DNA of 60,000 bases from positions 240,984,422 to 241,044,421 of the forward strand of contig NC_081406.1 of the NCBI RefSeq assembly GCF_030272615.1, written 5' to 3'. The notes below the pieces were generated by a model. That model was given only the letters and a program-made list of their open reading frames with translations, was not told where the DNA came from and did no database searches. The translations under genes and the position numbers were made by a program. Shown here piece by piece: positions 32,425 through 43,974 of the stretch (its first letter is position 1; every line of letters begins with the position of its first letter). Origin of the DNA: Cryptomeria japonica. Its lineage: Eukaryota; Streptophyta; Pinopsida; Cupressales; Cupressaceae.

Positions 32425-34860
32425 TGTTACTGAACGGATTTGTCTTTTCTTAACATGATCAATTTTAAAATTTGTCGCCTTCTTTTAAAGACAAGTGTTT
32501 CACTAAATAGTTGGACAAATGTTGTATAAACCACTTCCCTCTGAATTTTCCATAGGTACAGCTCCCTATTTCAGTTATTCAAGGAATGATTTTTAATTAA
32601 TTTAATTTGAATAGTAGCTTTTAACCCGGAAGCATATAAGGCTGCCTACCTCATTCTTGGATGAGAGGCCAATATTTCACACATGTTTCTAAAAGAAGAA
32701 TACAATCTTTCCTATCTTTTCAATACAAGAGATGAAAGTAACTGAATCAAAGTTTAGTACACCATTTCCATAGGTTTAATAAAGAATGAAGAGATTAAAG
32801 AAACCAAATATGTTCTCAAACATGAATCTTTTCTAAAAGAAAACAAACACTCAAAGGAAGGAATACCAGAAGAATAGTATTTTTTTGCAATGGAAAAATC
32901 GTTACTATTATTTGATTAGATAAGCATATGCAAAGATATGTGTCTACACAGATTCAAAACCCACAGATTTTCCTTCTGCCAAGAACAGTATGATCTTTGT
33001 ATATATACATTCTTATGCAACAAAGGCACGATAATACATGTATAAATCTTTTTCCATTCCAGATTTAGCACTCTGATTCTTCCTTCTACAAAACAGAAAA
33101 TTCATAAAACAGAGGGAGAAACAAAAACTAACCAAAATTGGTCACCAAATCTAACCCCTATTCTATCTGTCTTTCCTTCATTTATAGTTTTTAGAACAGG
33201 GGAGGCCTCCCTGAAAACTCGACCTCCCCCCAAAACAATTATGAAACCAACATGATGTATCCTAGGACAGATGTCCTGAAGTATTTGCATAAACATGAGA
33301 AATTAAAAAAATAAAGGAAACCAGGCCTGAACCAATGCATTATGTCACTTTCCCATCATCATCATCCTCTTCGCTTTTGCAGGCATCATTGGCGGTTGTG
33401 AGTTCTTGAATAATAGATTGGTTCAATACTTTCATCGCGTTGAGCTTTGCCTTTGCCGCCTCCTTATTCCACTAGTGCTTCACCATCTTTTCGGTGTGTT
33501 TCGGCAATTGATCATTTCCAATAAAAGTCATGGACTCAATCCTAGCCACCCTTGTTATATCTTCCGGGGTGAAATTACCCTTAGCCTTGATTTTCTCCAT
33601 GTTTATCTGGAAATCCCTGATTGCATCCTGTTGTTCAACCCGCAAATTCCCAACTGCCAATCATGGTCAGGGTTAACCACCTTGTTATCTTTAACTATAC
33701 TGCACTGGAGATCTTGGAGCTCGTAAATAGAGGTCTTAGCGTCAGAGATCACTAACTTGAAGGTAAGCACTCACCACATTATGGTTTTCTTCAGCACAAA
33801 GAGCTGACATTCATCTGCTACCAGTTTGATTGAGTGTTCTGTCAAAAACCTCACAACTCCATATTCTTCTATTTTGGCAAACAAGGGAAAGATATTCTGC
33901 CATTTGTGTTCCTCCTTCTCCCATGGTACCAGCTTATTTTGAACTTCAGCGATAAGACTCTGTATCTCATTGATTATTCCCTCAATCCATTTCTCCATGG
34001 CTTCTGCAATACTCTTGGCCCGTTGAACTTGGCTCATAAACTTTTTATTTTCTAGCGAAGTTGGGTTGAAGTTCTCTATAGAATGAGATATTGGGAGTGC
34101 CCCAAAGAAACCAATACTGTTGATGAACTGGGCAAGAACATTTATGTGTCTCTTTAGCTCTCTCTTTTCTCGCCCATCTTTCTGTGATCTGGTGAGCATT
34201 TTCTTTTCCGATACTTGGAAGAAATGATTGTCTGTGTCTCTACTCATATTTCCCAGTTCCACCTTCGTGATCTCAAAATCATTAGGGCTATCCTCCTTGT
34301 TTTCGTCCTTGGGTTTGTCCAAGGCGATTTTAGCAACCCATTTTCTAGTTCCCTCATCATTATCCAGGCGGGCAGCGGTCTTGAACCTTTTTGGCTTAGG
34401 ACTCTTCTCTGTGTACTTAATGACCATTTCCTGAATCGGAATAGTCACGGGAAGAAAACTCCGCTTTTTGTTCACCGAAGTGGTCAACCACTTAGGGGTT
34501 GCACTGGAGCTGGTTGTTCCTTTGATCGCTTTAGAAGGTGGCATCATAGCCATAGTCACTGTATGAGAATCCAAGGCATTAGCAACATCACTATCCAATT
34601 CTTCAACTTCAAATATCTGGGCATTGAGAATCATATCTTTCACCCCTGTATCCTTTTCTTGATCCTTCTTTCCTTGAGCGACACTTCGGGACCAGGTATG
34701 TTGAGGAGTATAGAAATCCAAAGCTGAATTAGACCTATGTCTAAGCTAGGGCAGCTTGTTATCCTTACCTACATGAACAAGCATAGAAGCATTGTTAGAA
34801 AGACACTTTGGTGAACGTAGAGGGTCCTTATTACTTCTCACTGAATTAGATTTAACGCCT

Positions 34861-35925
34861 AATTTCGCCGCTTTCTTATTGGCAACACACGCCGTGGTCC
34901 TTTCCAAAACTCCTTTGGTCCTTACCTATATATCATCTTTCTCTTCCTCATCCCAGTCAATTGGAGGCATTTCAATTTCTGCACGAGCTAAGTATCTTGG
35001 TTCGAATAGCTCTAGATAGTCCTCTTTGAGCCCCTTACTATCCAACTTTATCTGCAATGAAATGACTTGTTCTAACACCAACCTCATGTTTCCCCTCTTG
35101 AACACCTCAAGTTCATCAGTACAATCTTCCCAGAAATCCTCTAGTTGAGGCATTGGGAGGTATGGCATTAGACCAAGACTTCGGAAAAAACCCTTATCAT
35201 CAAAACCTTTCTTTTCAGGATACAAGGAAAAATTGAAATACTTAAATCTGCTCCAATACTTAAAGTGTTAGACATCGAACTACAGGACAACACGCCCAAT
35301 TGGATGGGAAAATGACCCTCCTAGTTATCCCTGGGTTGTGCCTTTTTTATTATAGAGCTCAGTTGTCTACTTAATTTTGCCGCTTTCCTATTAGCAACCC
35401 ATGCCACGGTCCTTTCCAAAACTCCTTTGGTCCTTAACTGTATATCATCTTTCTCTTCCTCATCCTAGTCAATTAGAGGCATTTCAATTTCTGCACGAGC
35501 TAAGTATCCTGGTTTGAATAGCTCTAGATAGTCCTCTTCGAGCCCCTTAGTATCCAACTTTATCTGCAATAAAATGACCTATTCTAACACCAACCTCATG
35601 TTTCCCCTCTTGAACACTCGAGTTCATCAGTACAATTTTCCCAGAAATCCTCTAGTTGAAGGATTGGGAGGTATGGCATTAGACCAAGACTTCGGAAAAA
35701 ACCCTTATTATCGAAACCTTTCCTTTCAGGATACAAAGAAAAATTGAAATTCCTAAGATCTACTCCAATACTCAAAGCGTCAGACATCGAACTGCAGGAC
35801 AACACGCCCAATTCGATGGGAAAATGACGAACTGCAGGACAACACGCCCAATTCGATGGGAAAATGACCCTCTAATTTATCCCTGGGTTGTGCCTTTTTT
35901 ATTATAGAGGTCAGTTGTCTACATA
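34861..35925. repeat. Two adjacent, unequal 512-bp units in the 3' LTR
   Basis: The offset between corresponding bases is 512 (AATTTCGCCG at 34861, AATTTTGCCG at 35373). Unit 1 is nearly the same as the 5' LTR. Unit 2 differs at many positions and retains an open frame across a place where unit 1 and the 5' LTR share a one-base loss and two stops. Confidence 0.85.
35788..35867. repeat. Perfect 40-bp tandem duplication
   Basis: The segment starting CGAACTGCAGGACAACACG occurs at 35788-35827 and identically at 35828-35867. It is absent from unit 1 and from the 5' LTR, so it is a recent slip or unequal exchange. Confidence 0.9.
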
Positions 35926-38053
35926 TCTCCACTAGAGCAAAGCAATCTGAACAAAAGTGAGGGAGCTTGAAGGGCTCCTCTTCAAAGCCGCCTACCCTTA
36001 AGTAACAGAAGCATGGAAACTGGATATAAAAACTACCAAACCTCTTTATCAATGTCTGTGCATCCTCAGAGATTCTTTTGGCTTTCATATTCTTCAATTC
36101 ATGACACAGGTCACCCAGAAAAGCATTGTGCATCCTTCTAAAATCCTATAAGGCCTTATCCTTTTGCAGCATGGGATAGAACTCATATACAGAAACAGCC
36201 TCCTCAGTGAGCTATTTCAGTATTCCAACCAACTCCTTAACACCCACCAAACAATACAAGAGATATGAAGACATAAATAAGTTATGTTTGAACTGTTTAG
36301 CCATACTCAGTTGTTCTCTCATTGAATCAACAATCGATTCGGCCCAATCCAAATACTGCTTTCCTTCCAAAACCAACTACACGTAGCAATAAATCCAGTC
36401 GTCGAAGCTATAAGCTTCAGTGGATCCTCTGGCTCGGTGCAAAAAAATCATAACATCATGAATGTGAGGCAACATGTGATTCATATTAGGACTCTTGGGT
36501 AACCTGGAACCACCTCTTTGAGTAACCTTCAACCAAAATTTTGCTACATTGTTACGGTATCCGGTTCGGTCAATGTTGAACTCGGTAATTGACTGTGTAG
36601 GGGAAAAGTTGGAGAACTGATAATCAAGTATCTTGAAGACTAAGAAAATTACTTCACAATTTATGGCAAGAAGGGTTTCACCATTGTATCTCCTAATGGT
36701 CTCAGACACTGGGTCATATCTAGCGATACATTCCCGAATCAATTCTAGGCAATGAATGGCTAGGGGAAAAGTTGTCGCTTCTATGAGACCGCTACTCAAA
36801 ATCTCCACACCAAAAGATTTGTCAATTCCTTTGAACACCCTCTCTTTCAACACCTCAAGATTTTTCCCTTTTAGGTCGGTATCGCTAACTATGGGCTCAG
36901 TGGATGCTAGGATAAAAACATTCCCAAACAAATGTAGTGTGGACTACATAATTCAAAGCAATAAGCCTAAACCGGTTGTAGCAAAACTTTCTATGAGAGA
37001 TAAAATGCAAGCAAAAACTACTAGAGAGAACAAGAAAAGGACTCACCTTCACGATTGAATAACCAGACGATGACTAGCAGTGAACAAGACTCCTATCTAG
37101 GAAAAACAAAAACACAGCAGTGAGGAACAGATGCAAAGCACTAATAATCTTTCATACATTATTAGTGAGGGCAATGATATAGAAACATTAAGTGCAATAA
37201 TTCCAATTTTTAGTCTGAGTGTGTAAAGTTTGTGGATTGGACATCGCACGCATGCATTGAATGCATGGCGGTGTTTTTGAAGTAACTACCAGTTCCTGAA
37301 ATGATTACTTACTTCGAAAAGCCATGAATCGATGTCACTTAAAACATGGTTCTGCTTCCACATATATTTGGTAATGAATGCACCATCAAATCATTAAAAC
37401 CCGCAGGACCCACCAACTTTGTACATATATGAACATCCTGAACAAACTTCATGGGCATTCAAGTAGTTCAAGATGTACGCCATGCTCAAGGAAAATCTTG
37501 CCGAGAAAACTAATTATACCAAGTTGCTGACTATTTGTGCTATATTGAACATGTTGAACACATTTTAACCTCTTGAACTTGGTTCAGTGAGTTCAAAACC
37601 TAGAGAAAAATAAAGTAACATATCACTGAACAAGAAACTTTTAGAGAGCCGCTGCAAGACACTTGAAGAAAATATTAGTATGAAAAACCTCCCTGGACAC
37701 CTAGGAACCTATGGAACCTAAATGAACCTGTTGAACCCGGTTCAAGATGGTTCAACATGTTCACAGAGTTCAACCAATTACCTAAACTTGACATTTGTGA
37801 TTGAAAAAGGATTTACAGACGTACTAAGGACTTGAACCGAGGTGTCACAAGAAAGATAAGGACTCTGAATGGAAATTTTATAGGATGACTCACTCCTGTC
37901 ATGAGGAATAAATGTCACAGTAACATTGGCTCTGACTGGGGATTCCATTTTACAAAGGAAAATGCAAAGAACTCCCAAACTCTGGTTTCACATGACCAAA
38001 AACAAAAAGGGGAAAGGAGAAGGAGACTCACAACTAACGAACACCTAAGCTCC

Positions 38054-39547
38054 TTACAATTTGTAGAGTTTGAGATCTTGCTCATTGTAGGTATAGGGCA
38101 TAACCGCTCCATCAGTGTAGCTGAGTCTGAAAGCATTTTGTCCCACTGCTTCGCAGATCTTGAAAGGGCCTTTCCATAATGAATCAAACTTGTCGTGAGC
38201 ACCCTTTGGCTCTTTCCTTTAATCCCATAATAATACTTCATATCCTATTAGGAAACCTCTTGGCCGACCCTTCATATCAAAAATCCTCTTCACTCGACTT
38301 TGATAAACCATGATTCTGTCCACCAACAACTCCCTCTCTTCCTCCAACTTCGTCAGATACATAACTCTTTTCTCTAAAGCATTCTGAAAGAAAGAATCTT
38401 CCACTACTGTCTGCAGCTTGGCTGTTGATAACTGCAGATGTAAAGAAGGTTTTGCACTGACCCCATACACAAGTTCAAAAGGTGCCATTCCAATGGCCCT
38501 CTTGGGCATGGTTCTATCTACCCACAAAGCTTCATATACCTTCTTATGCCAATTTCGAGCATTTTCGTCGACCAACTTTTTCATGATGGCTATCAGGTTC
38601 CTGTTGCTGGACTCTGCCAGTCCATTACCCTATGGAAAGTAATCAGAGGAATGCGAGAGAATAATCTGATGCTCATAGCAAAACATAGTTAACTCCTCAG
38701 AAGAGAAATATGATGCATTATTTGCAACAATCTTTTGGGGAACCCCAAAACGAACTAGGATGTAATCCTTGAGAAAACTACACACAACTTCTGAGTTTGC
38801 CTTTTTGGTGGGAATGGCTTCCACCCACTTGGTAAAGTAGTCAGTTGCTGTCAAAATGTACATATGACCAGCAATGGAATGCAGGTTTATTGGCCCTATG
38901 AAATCAATGCCCCACTGTTTGAAAGGTTCATCTACTACCACAGGCCTTAAAGGTAGGGCCGCTAAATGTGGCTTCCCAAAAAAGAGTTGGCATTTCTCAC
39001 ACTCCTTAACATAAATATATGCATCCTTAAACATGCTTGGCCAATAAAAACAATTCCTCAAAATTTTGAAAGTAGTAACAGACAATGAGAAGTGTCCCCC
39101 ATAGGCTTCACCATGGTAAATCTCCAGAAGTTTTTGATGTTGAGGTTTATCTACACACCTTAAGTATGTTCCATCTAAACCTTTTTTGTACAAAACATCC
39201 CACCAAATTACATACTTAGCAACCTTTAACTTAAGATTCCTTTTCTCTTTTGCTGACAAATGACTTGGGCAGCTACCATAAGTCAAGTAATAAGCCACAT
39301 CAGAGAACCAGGTATCCTGCAATCCAACAAAAAGAGTTAATGGCAATTCTGCTTCTGTTTCCATCTCATTTTCTGCTATTAACCTGCATAAGCCTTTTCC
39401 TTTGACTGTCTTCGTAGGGCGAATATCTAAATCATATTCTTGAATTTTTGTTACCCAACTTGCTCTTTTATTGAGTCCGACCTCTTGCTGAGTTAAAATG
39501 CTTTTCACCGCAGAATCTGGAACAAAAACCAAAGAGTGAGAGTGCAA
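38054..39547 (-). pseudogene. Tat/Ogre-like RNase H connection and integrase
   Basis: The end of the gypsy RNase H (about 39547-39370) leads into integrase. The zinc-binding HHCC motif is intact (HGEAYGGHF ... CEKCQ). In the core, the first D is in WGIDFIGPI (38905). The second, expected in a DNG box, is Asn: ANNASYF at 38722. The E lies 36 residues further, in GLAESSNR after a TAG that replaces Gln of the usual YPQGNG. The C-terminal part (PFELVYG, then SLWKGPFKICEAVGQNAFRL) ends at TAA 38054, about 130 bases before the 3' LTR. With the D-to-N change it could not catalyse strand transfer. Confidence 0.88.
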
Positions 39548-39562
39548 AATATAATACCAAAA

Positions 39563-40640
39563 CTATTTCGCAGCCTTGACTACAGCAAAGGCGTGTTTCT
39601 CCAAGAGTGAGTACTTAATCTCATGCTTCTTGAGCGGAATGCTCATGAACACTATAGGAGCTTTGACCCTAGATTCATCCAACTGTAATAGTATTCCGAA
39701 CATCATATGCTCTAATGCATAACAATACAAAATGAAGTCTTTTGTGAAATCTGGGTTAATGAGAGTAGGTGCATTTGCAACTGAACCCTTGATTCTTTCG
39801 AAAGCTTCTTTGGCCTCTTCAGTCCATTTGAAAGGATGTTGTTCACTCAACAAGCTGATGATGTGTTTTGTAGTTTCTGCAAACTCTGGAACGAATCTCC
39901 TTAACAAATTCACTTGACCAAAGAACGACCTTACTCCAGTCTGGTTCAAAAGTAAACTGAGACATTGAATTGCATTAACTCTCTCAGGATCAATCTTGAC
40001 TCCTTTCTTTGAGACAATATGTCCTAGCAATTTGCCCTCTGTGACACAGAAAACTGATTTCTTTGGGTTCAGGGAGATTCCGTGCTCCCAACAACGCTGC
40101 AGAACTACCCTTAGATCCTTGAGATGGTTCTTCCTCTCTTTAGAAAATACTGTCAGGTCATCTAGGTAAACAACAATAATTCTATCTCGAAAATCCTTAA
40201 AAGAGGAATCCATAGCTCTTTGAAAGGTGGCTCTGACATTTATTAAACCAAAAGGCATATGATTATATGTGAATGTTCCCTACAGAGTGATGAATGTCAT
40301 CTTGTATTGTTCATGCTCTACAACACTAATTTGATTGTAACCAGAAAAACCATCTAACATCGACATCATCTCTGACCTAAATACCGTCTGCAGAATGTGG
40401 TCCATATTGGGTAAAGCATAGTTGTCCATCAAACTTGCCTAATTCAAATTGTGAAAATCGACACAAATATGAATCTCCCCATTCTTCTTCCTTACGAGCA
40501 CAATGTTGGCTACCCAGGTAGAATGATGAATTGGATATATGATTCTGGCCTTAAGCATTTTATCAACCTCTTTAAAAATTGCATCCGCCATTATGGGGTT
40601 GAAATTCCTCAATTTTTGTCTGAAAGGAGAGATGCTTGGC
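39563..40640 (-). pseudogene. Tat/Ogre-like reverse transcriptase and adjoining RNase H
   Basis: RT begins near PFRQKLRNFNPIMADAIFKE and includes WVANIVLVRKKNGEIHICVD, then a TAG for Gln (HNLN-stop-ASLMDNYALP), FSGYNQISV, a TAG, MPFGLINVRATFQRAM, an intact YLDD box at 40157-40168, GHIVSKKGVKIDPERV and VRSFFGQVNLLRRFVPEF. The RNase H that follows (FKWTEEAKEAFERIKGSVAN) has YCYALE where an active gypsy enzyme has YTDAS, so its first catalytic acid is missing. Tat elements are known for a degenerate gypsy RNase H plus a second, archaeal-type domain. Confidence 0.88.
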
Positions 40641-41169
40641 TTCAATGGAATCTGATGCTGAAAATGCCCATCACTAAACTCCTTCAGGGCATCATAGGAC
40701 CAAGCGAAAACATCAATGTATTGTTTCAGCAGTGTGCTAAGTATTCGCTTTTCTTCCATAGAACAACACTTGCCAATTGTTATCTCTTTTGGGTTAGACT
40801 CATCGCCCAAATTTATTTTCTTGCAACTTCCTTTCCCATCATCCTTGGGGACTTTCTTGCCTATGAATGCATCATCTCTGGTGAAAAACCTCTCCAAAGT
40901 CACTAGCCCTTTCAGAATTTTGTTACCTTTGAGCTGGATAAAACTATTCGTGGGATCAACATCTGGGTTTGGACTAAACTCCTTGCAGTTATTTTCAGAA
41001 CCTTTAAAATATGATTGGGAGAATGACTGAACACATTCTATAAAATCTTTCATCTGAGCATCTGCATCAAACACTTGCCAATGATTTACATTATTAGGGA
41101 CACTAGGCCTGTAAATCATTTCAATCCTATATGATTTATCCTTAAAGTCTGGATGTGGTAACAAAAGTG

Positions 41170-41545
41170 AAGTTGAAACGGCCAACGAATATGCCCTACT
41201 GTTTTGTTCCCTCATAATGGCTTCAATCAAGAAAGCATGAAAGAATTCTAACTCATCCCAAACCCTATTCCTATAATGTCTCAATCCATCATTCTTAACT
41301 GTATAAACATTTCTCACCTATCTGACGATCAACTCTGCATCACCTTTAACTTTGAGCAATTTGATACCTTTAAATCTAGCCTCATTTAATCCTAATAATA
41401 ATGTCTCATACTCTGTAGTATTATTAGTATTCTTAAAATCCAACTTGAAAGAAAACGAAAAAATATTACCAGCGGGTGACAGCAAAACTACCCCTGCTCC
41501 AGAGCCAGAGTTGGCGCAACTTCCATCAAATTCCATCTGCCACAA
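41170..41545 (-). pseudogene. Archaeal-type RNase H-like domain between protease and RT
   Basis: WQMEFDGSCANSGSGAGVVL carries the first catalytic D (41527). NTTEYETLLLGLNEARFKGI carries the E, and VKGDAELIVR the second D. A TAG (from CAG) follows, then the last helix NSRAYSLAVSTSLL with Tyr at 41191 where the fourth D is expected. The pattern FDGS / TEY-x-A/T-L-L-x-G-L / GD-x-E-L is that of the aRNH domain of Tat-lineage gypsy elements. Its position upstream of RT is not the arrangement I associate with Ogre, where it lies after the gypsy RNase H. Confidence 0.85.
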
Positions 41546-41699
41546 CCTGCCAAGTTCATCAGTAGCTTCTTCCGGTTCCGTTTTTCCAGGTGCAAGGATG
41601 AGATAGTTTCCAAACTCGCATTCTTGAAACAAAATCTGGGCTTTGGGGTTATCCGAAGGAAAAACAGTGTACTTATTTTTGGGCTCAGGCTCAAGCTTG

Positions 41700-42271
41700 A
41701 TTTTTTGTTTTCCAAGAGGAATAATAGCTTCAGACCAATCCATCTTGATTTCACCTCCAAGGTCTTTACAAAAAGTTCTACTCAAGAGCATCCCATAACT
41801 TGCGGGAATGTCAGCAACTAGGATAGTTAATTTTACTCTTTTATCAGGGCATGCTTCTAGCACTACCTGGATGTCTTTTACTTGTCCAATAAGAGGAACC
41901 TATTTCCCATCCATCAAAAAGAATCTCCCAAATATTTTCATGAGAGTCAAACCTAGAGACCTAGCCACAGGTGAAGGCACTATGTTGTCTGATGCTCCTG
42001 AATCTATTATGCAATTGCTAATCTTCTGACCATTTAGGAGAAGGGATATATAGAAAGGTTCAGGTTTCGGAATCTCAACCTCAAGCCCATTTTTAGCATC
42101 ATGAAAAGCACAGGGATCAGCCAAGTTAGCTAATGGGCATGGGACAGATGAAGATTTTTCAGCAGCAATCAAATCACTATTCTCCACACATCCGGGCACC
42201 AAGGACTCCAAAGAAGAGTCTCCCTTAACATATCTGACTAGCTTATCTAGTTCTTTTGGATTCAGTTTCAA
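41700..42271 (-). pseudogene. Tat/Ogre-like aspartic protease
   Basis: NGQKISNCIIDSGASDNIVP at about 42020 has the DSG active site. VARSLGLTLM and later LTILVADIPASYGMLLSRTF fit the second half of a pepsin-type retroelement protease. Frame: 42271-41900, then a stop (TAG), then 41863 onward. It would cut the polyprotein, and the neighbouring gag lies 600 bases upstream on the same strand. Confidence 0.85.
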
Positions 42272-42370
42272 ATACTCAGTAGTCAGAAGTTGAATAGTAG
42301 AAGCTTTATAAAACTCAATGATGTCAAAGGAGGAGGAAGAGGAAGAGCTATTGTTATCTTCATGATTCTT

Positions 42371-42649
42371 TTACAAAATCCTAACCTCAGGGGTCTTTGA
42401 AAAACTATTATTTGGGAGATATTTACCTTTGAAATTACCTCCAGAAGAGTTCACAAAAGAAGAAGACTGGGAAGTTCGTTGATTCCTTGATAGAATCACA
42501 CATGCAGGACCTTCAAGGGTCACCAAAATTTTACTACCTCTTTCCAAATCCGACTCATATTCGAGGTAGAATGTTTCAGAGTCGCCAAGTACCTCTTGAA
42601 TTTTTTCTGCTTCAGTGAACTCACCTAATTCATCTTTTGTGTTTTGCAT
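42371..42649 (-). pseudogene. Gag-protease linker of the Tat/Ogre-like element
   Basis: An acidic then Ser/Asn-rich stretch (MQNTKDELGEFTEAEKIQEV) lies between gag and protease and is probably part of one polyprotein. A Cys- and His-containing piece just upstream, at about 42650-42720, may be a zinc-binding remnant. No catalytic motif is visible. Confidence 0.5.
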
Positions 42650-42863
42650 CTAAACATGTCTTATCATATTGGGACAAGAACCCCCATTGCAATCTGTGGT
42701 AAGATGGAATGAACACATGACACCCTTGTCAGGGGGTGCCTCTATTTGTAATCTTTGTGGAGAAGCAGGTACTTGCAATGGTCGTCCATAGTTATACTAA
42801 TTTGGATTTTTCCTACTTATATCTTGGTAAGGCTACAGATAAAAAACTTCCAAGCTTTGGCAT

Positions 42864-43808
42864 CTACCTCTTCAAAGCAATCATATCATTGACAAGCCGC
42901 TGAACAACTGGGTCAATGGAAGAGGTAGATGCCTGAGGTTGACCTTGAGAGGTTTGTACATCTTTCCTCCATTTCCTAGCTGTTATCATATCATCTTCAA
43001 GCTGTATAGCTTCATTTTGTGTAGTCTCCAGATCAGCCAGACTACTTCTTCTAAGGTGAAAACCTACATTAGGAGGCATGAAATTTATGAAGAAACATTG
43101 TTGATTATCTGCGGTTGGCCTTTTGGCTTGAGGAATTTTATGGATAATATTATTATACCTGGTTATATAGTCCCTCATTGGCTCATGAATTTCCTTTTTC
43201 ATTTGTGTGAGCTGAGCCAGTAACAAATGTTCATCATTAGCACTTTTGAACCTTTTCTCAAAAGTGGTTTTCATTGTTTGCCAGTCAGTTATGGATCCTG
43301 CTTGCAGATGACTGAACCAATCTATTGCCCCCTCAGTAAGAGTTTGGGCAAAAAGCCTAACGGCCACATCTTCATATTGGACTGCCAGAATCCCAGTGGC
43401 TACATTAAAAGAATTCAAGTGCTCTTCAACTGAGACTTTTTTGTCTCCATTATATTTAGGTAGGACATCCCTTGCCCCTTTTGGAAGTGGATTATGAGCT
43501 GCGAGAGCAAGAGGTCCAACAGCGGCACCCCATGACTGGGCCATAATGAACATAGGATAAATGGTTACTAGAGGAGGAGCTTGAACTTTAGTAAGTGTTA
43601 GTGCTTGCCAAGGGTTTGAAGAAGAAGGTATAGGAGTAACTCTGACAGGAGAGGAAGGTCTACTTTTAGCGTTTCTTTTGGGAGTAAAGTTTGTGGTGAA
43701 CGACAACCCTTGTAATTCTTCAAAACAATTATCAATTATTCCTTCTCTCCTTTGCGACCTGGTATATGGATGAGAATCCAGTGTTACCCTTAGGAAACTT
43801 AAGCTCAT
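42864..43808 (-). pseudogene. gag: Tat/Ogre-like gag
   Basis: 314 open codons from ATG at 43808. They contain a Ty3/gypsy gag domain: PKYNGDKKVSVEEHLNSFNV, VRLFAQTLTEGAIDWFSHLQ, TDWQTMKTTFEKRFKSAN, and MKKEIHEPMRDYITRYNNII. The start lies 149 bases after the primer site. This is the longest intact piece of the element. The C-terminus includes a long helix (SLADLETTQNEAIQLEDDMI) and ends at a stop at 42864. It would form the capsid. Confidence 0.9.
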
Positions 43809-43956
43809 TTAAGCAAATTTCAATCTCAACGTTTTTCTTGAATTATAGAACTGTGTCTTTGACAAAACAAACTCTATGAATTTTGCTGATTATAGATTCA
43901 ATTTTGTCATGTCCATGGCATGCTGGTCTACTGAATGTTCGGTTTTCCTCTGTTTC

Positions 43957-43974
43957 TCCCCAGCAGAGTCGCCA
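43957..43974 (-). promoter_or_regulatory. Primer-binding site of the Tat/Ogre-like element
   Basis: The minus strand reads TGGCGACTCTGCTGGGGA beginning six bases after the 5' LTR end (TAACA). It begins with TGG and resembles the TGGCGACTC site used by Tat/Ogre relatives. I do not assign the tRNA. Confidence 0.8.

Larger units (their letters stand above)
33340..36949 (-). pseudogene. LTR-encoded large ORF, 3' LTR copy
   Basis: It corresponds to the frame at 44901-48001. The start ATG (36949) is followed at once by TAG where the other copy has AAG. The longest open part is 34721-33771 (about 316 codons, ending in the helical region with FVLKKTIMW). It stays open at several places where the 5' LTR copy has stops: IPIQEMV where the other copy has TAG for Gln, DGREKRE where it has TGA for Arg, and TPQHTWSRS where it has TGA for Trp. 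It is itself stopped where the 5' copy reads Gln (PPQLRHRS). The inserted 512-bp unit shifts the frame. It therefore cannot encode the full protein now. Confidence 0.75.
32425..37925 (-). repeat. 3' LTR of the Tat/Ogre-like element, with an extra 512-bp unit
   Basis: It matches 43981-48976 throughout but is 505 bp longer. The excess comes from a second, divergent copy of a 512-bp segment (34861-35372 and 35373-35925) and a 40-bp perfect tandem duplication inside the second copy, offset by a roughly 40-bp segment present only in the 5' LTR near 45530-45580. Confidence 0.9.

Noticed and set aside
33834-34727. Plus-strand open frames across the LTR of the Tat/Ogre-like element (for example 34215-34727 and 44949-45395)
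   Set aside because: They are antisense shadows of the minus-strand LTR ORF. The minus strand has the longer frame, the better amino-acid composition and agreement between the two LTR copies.
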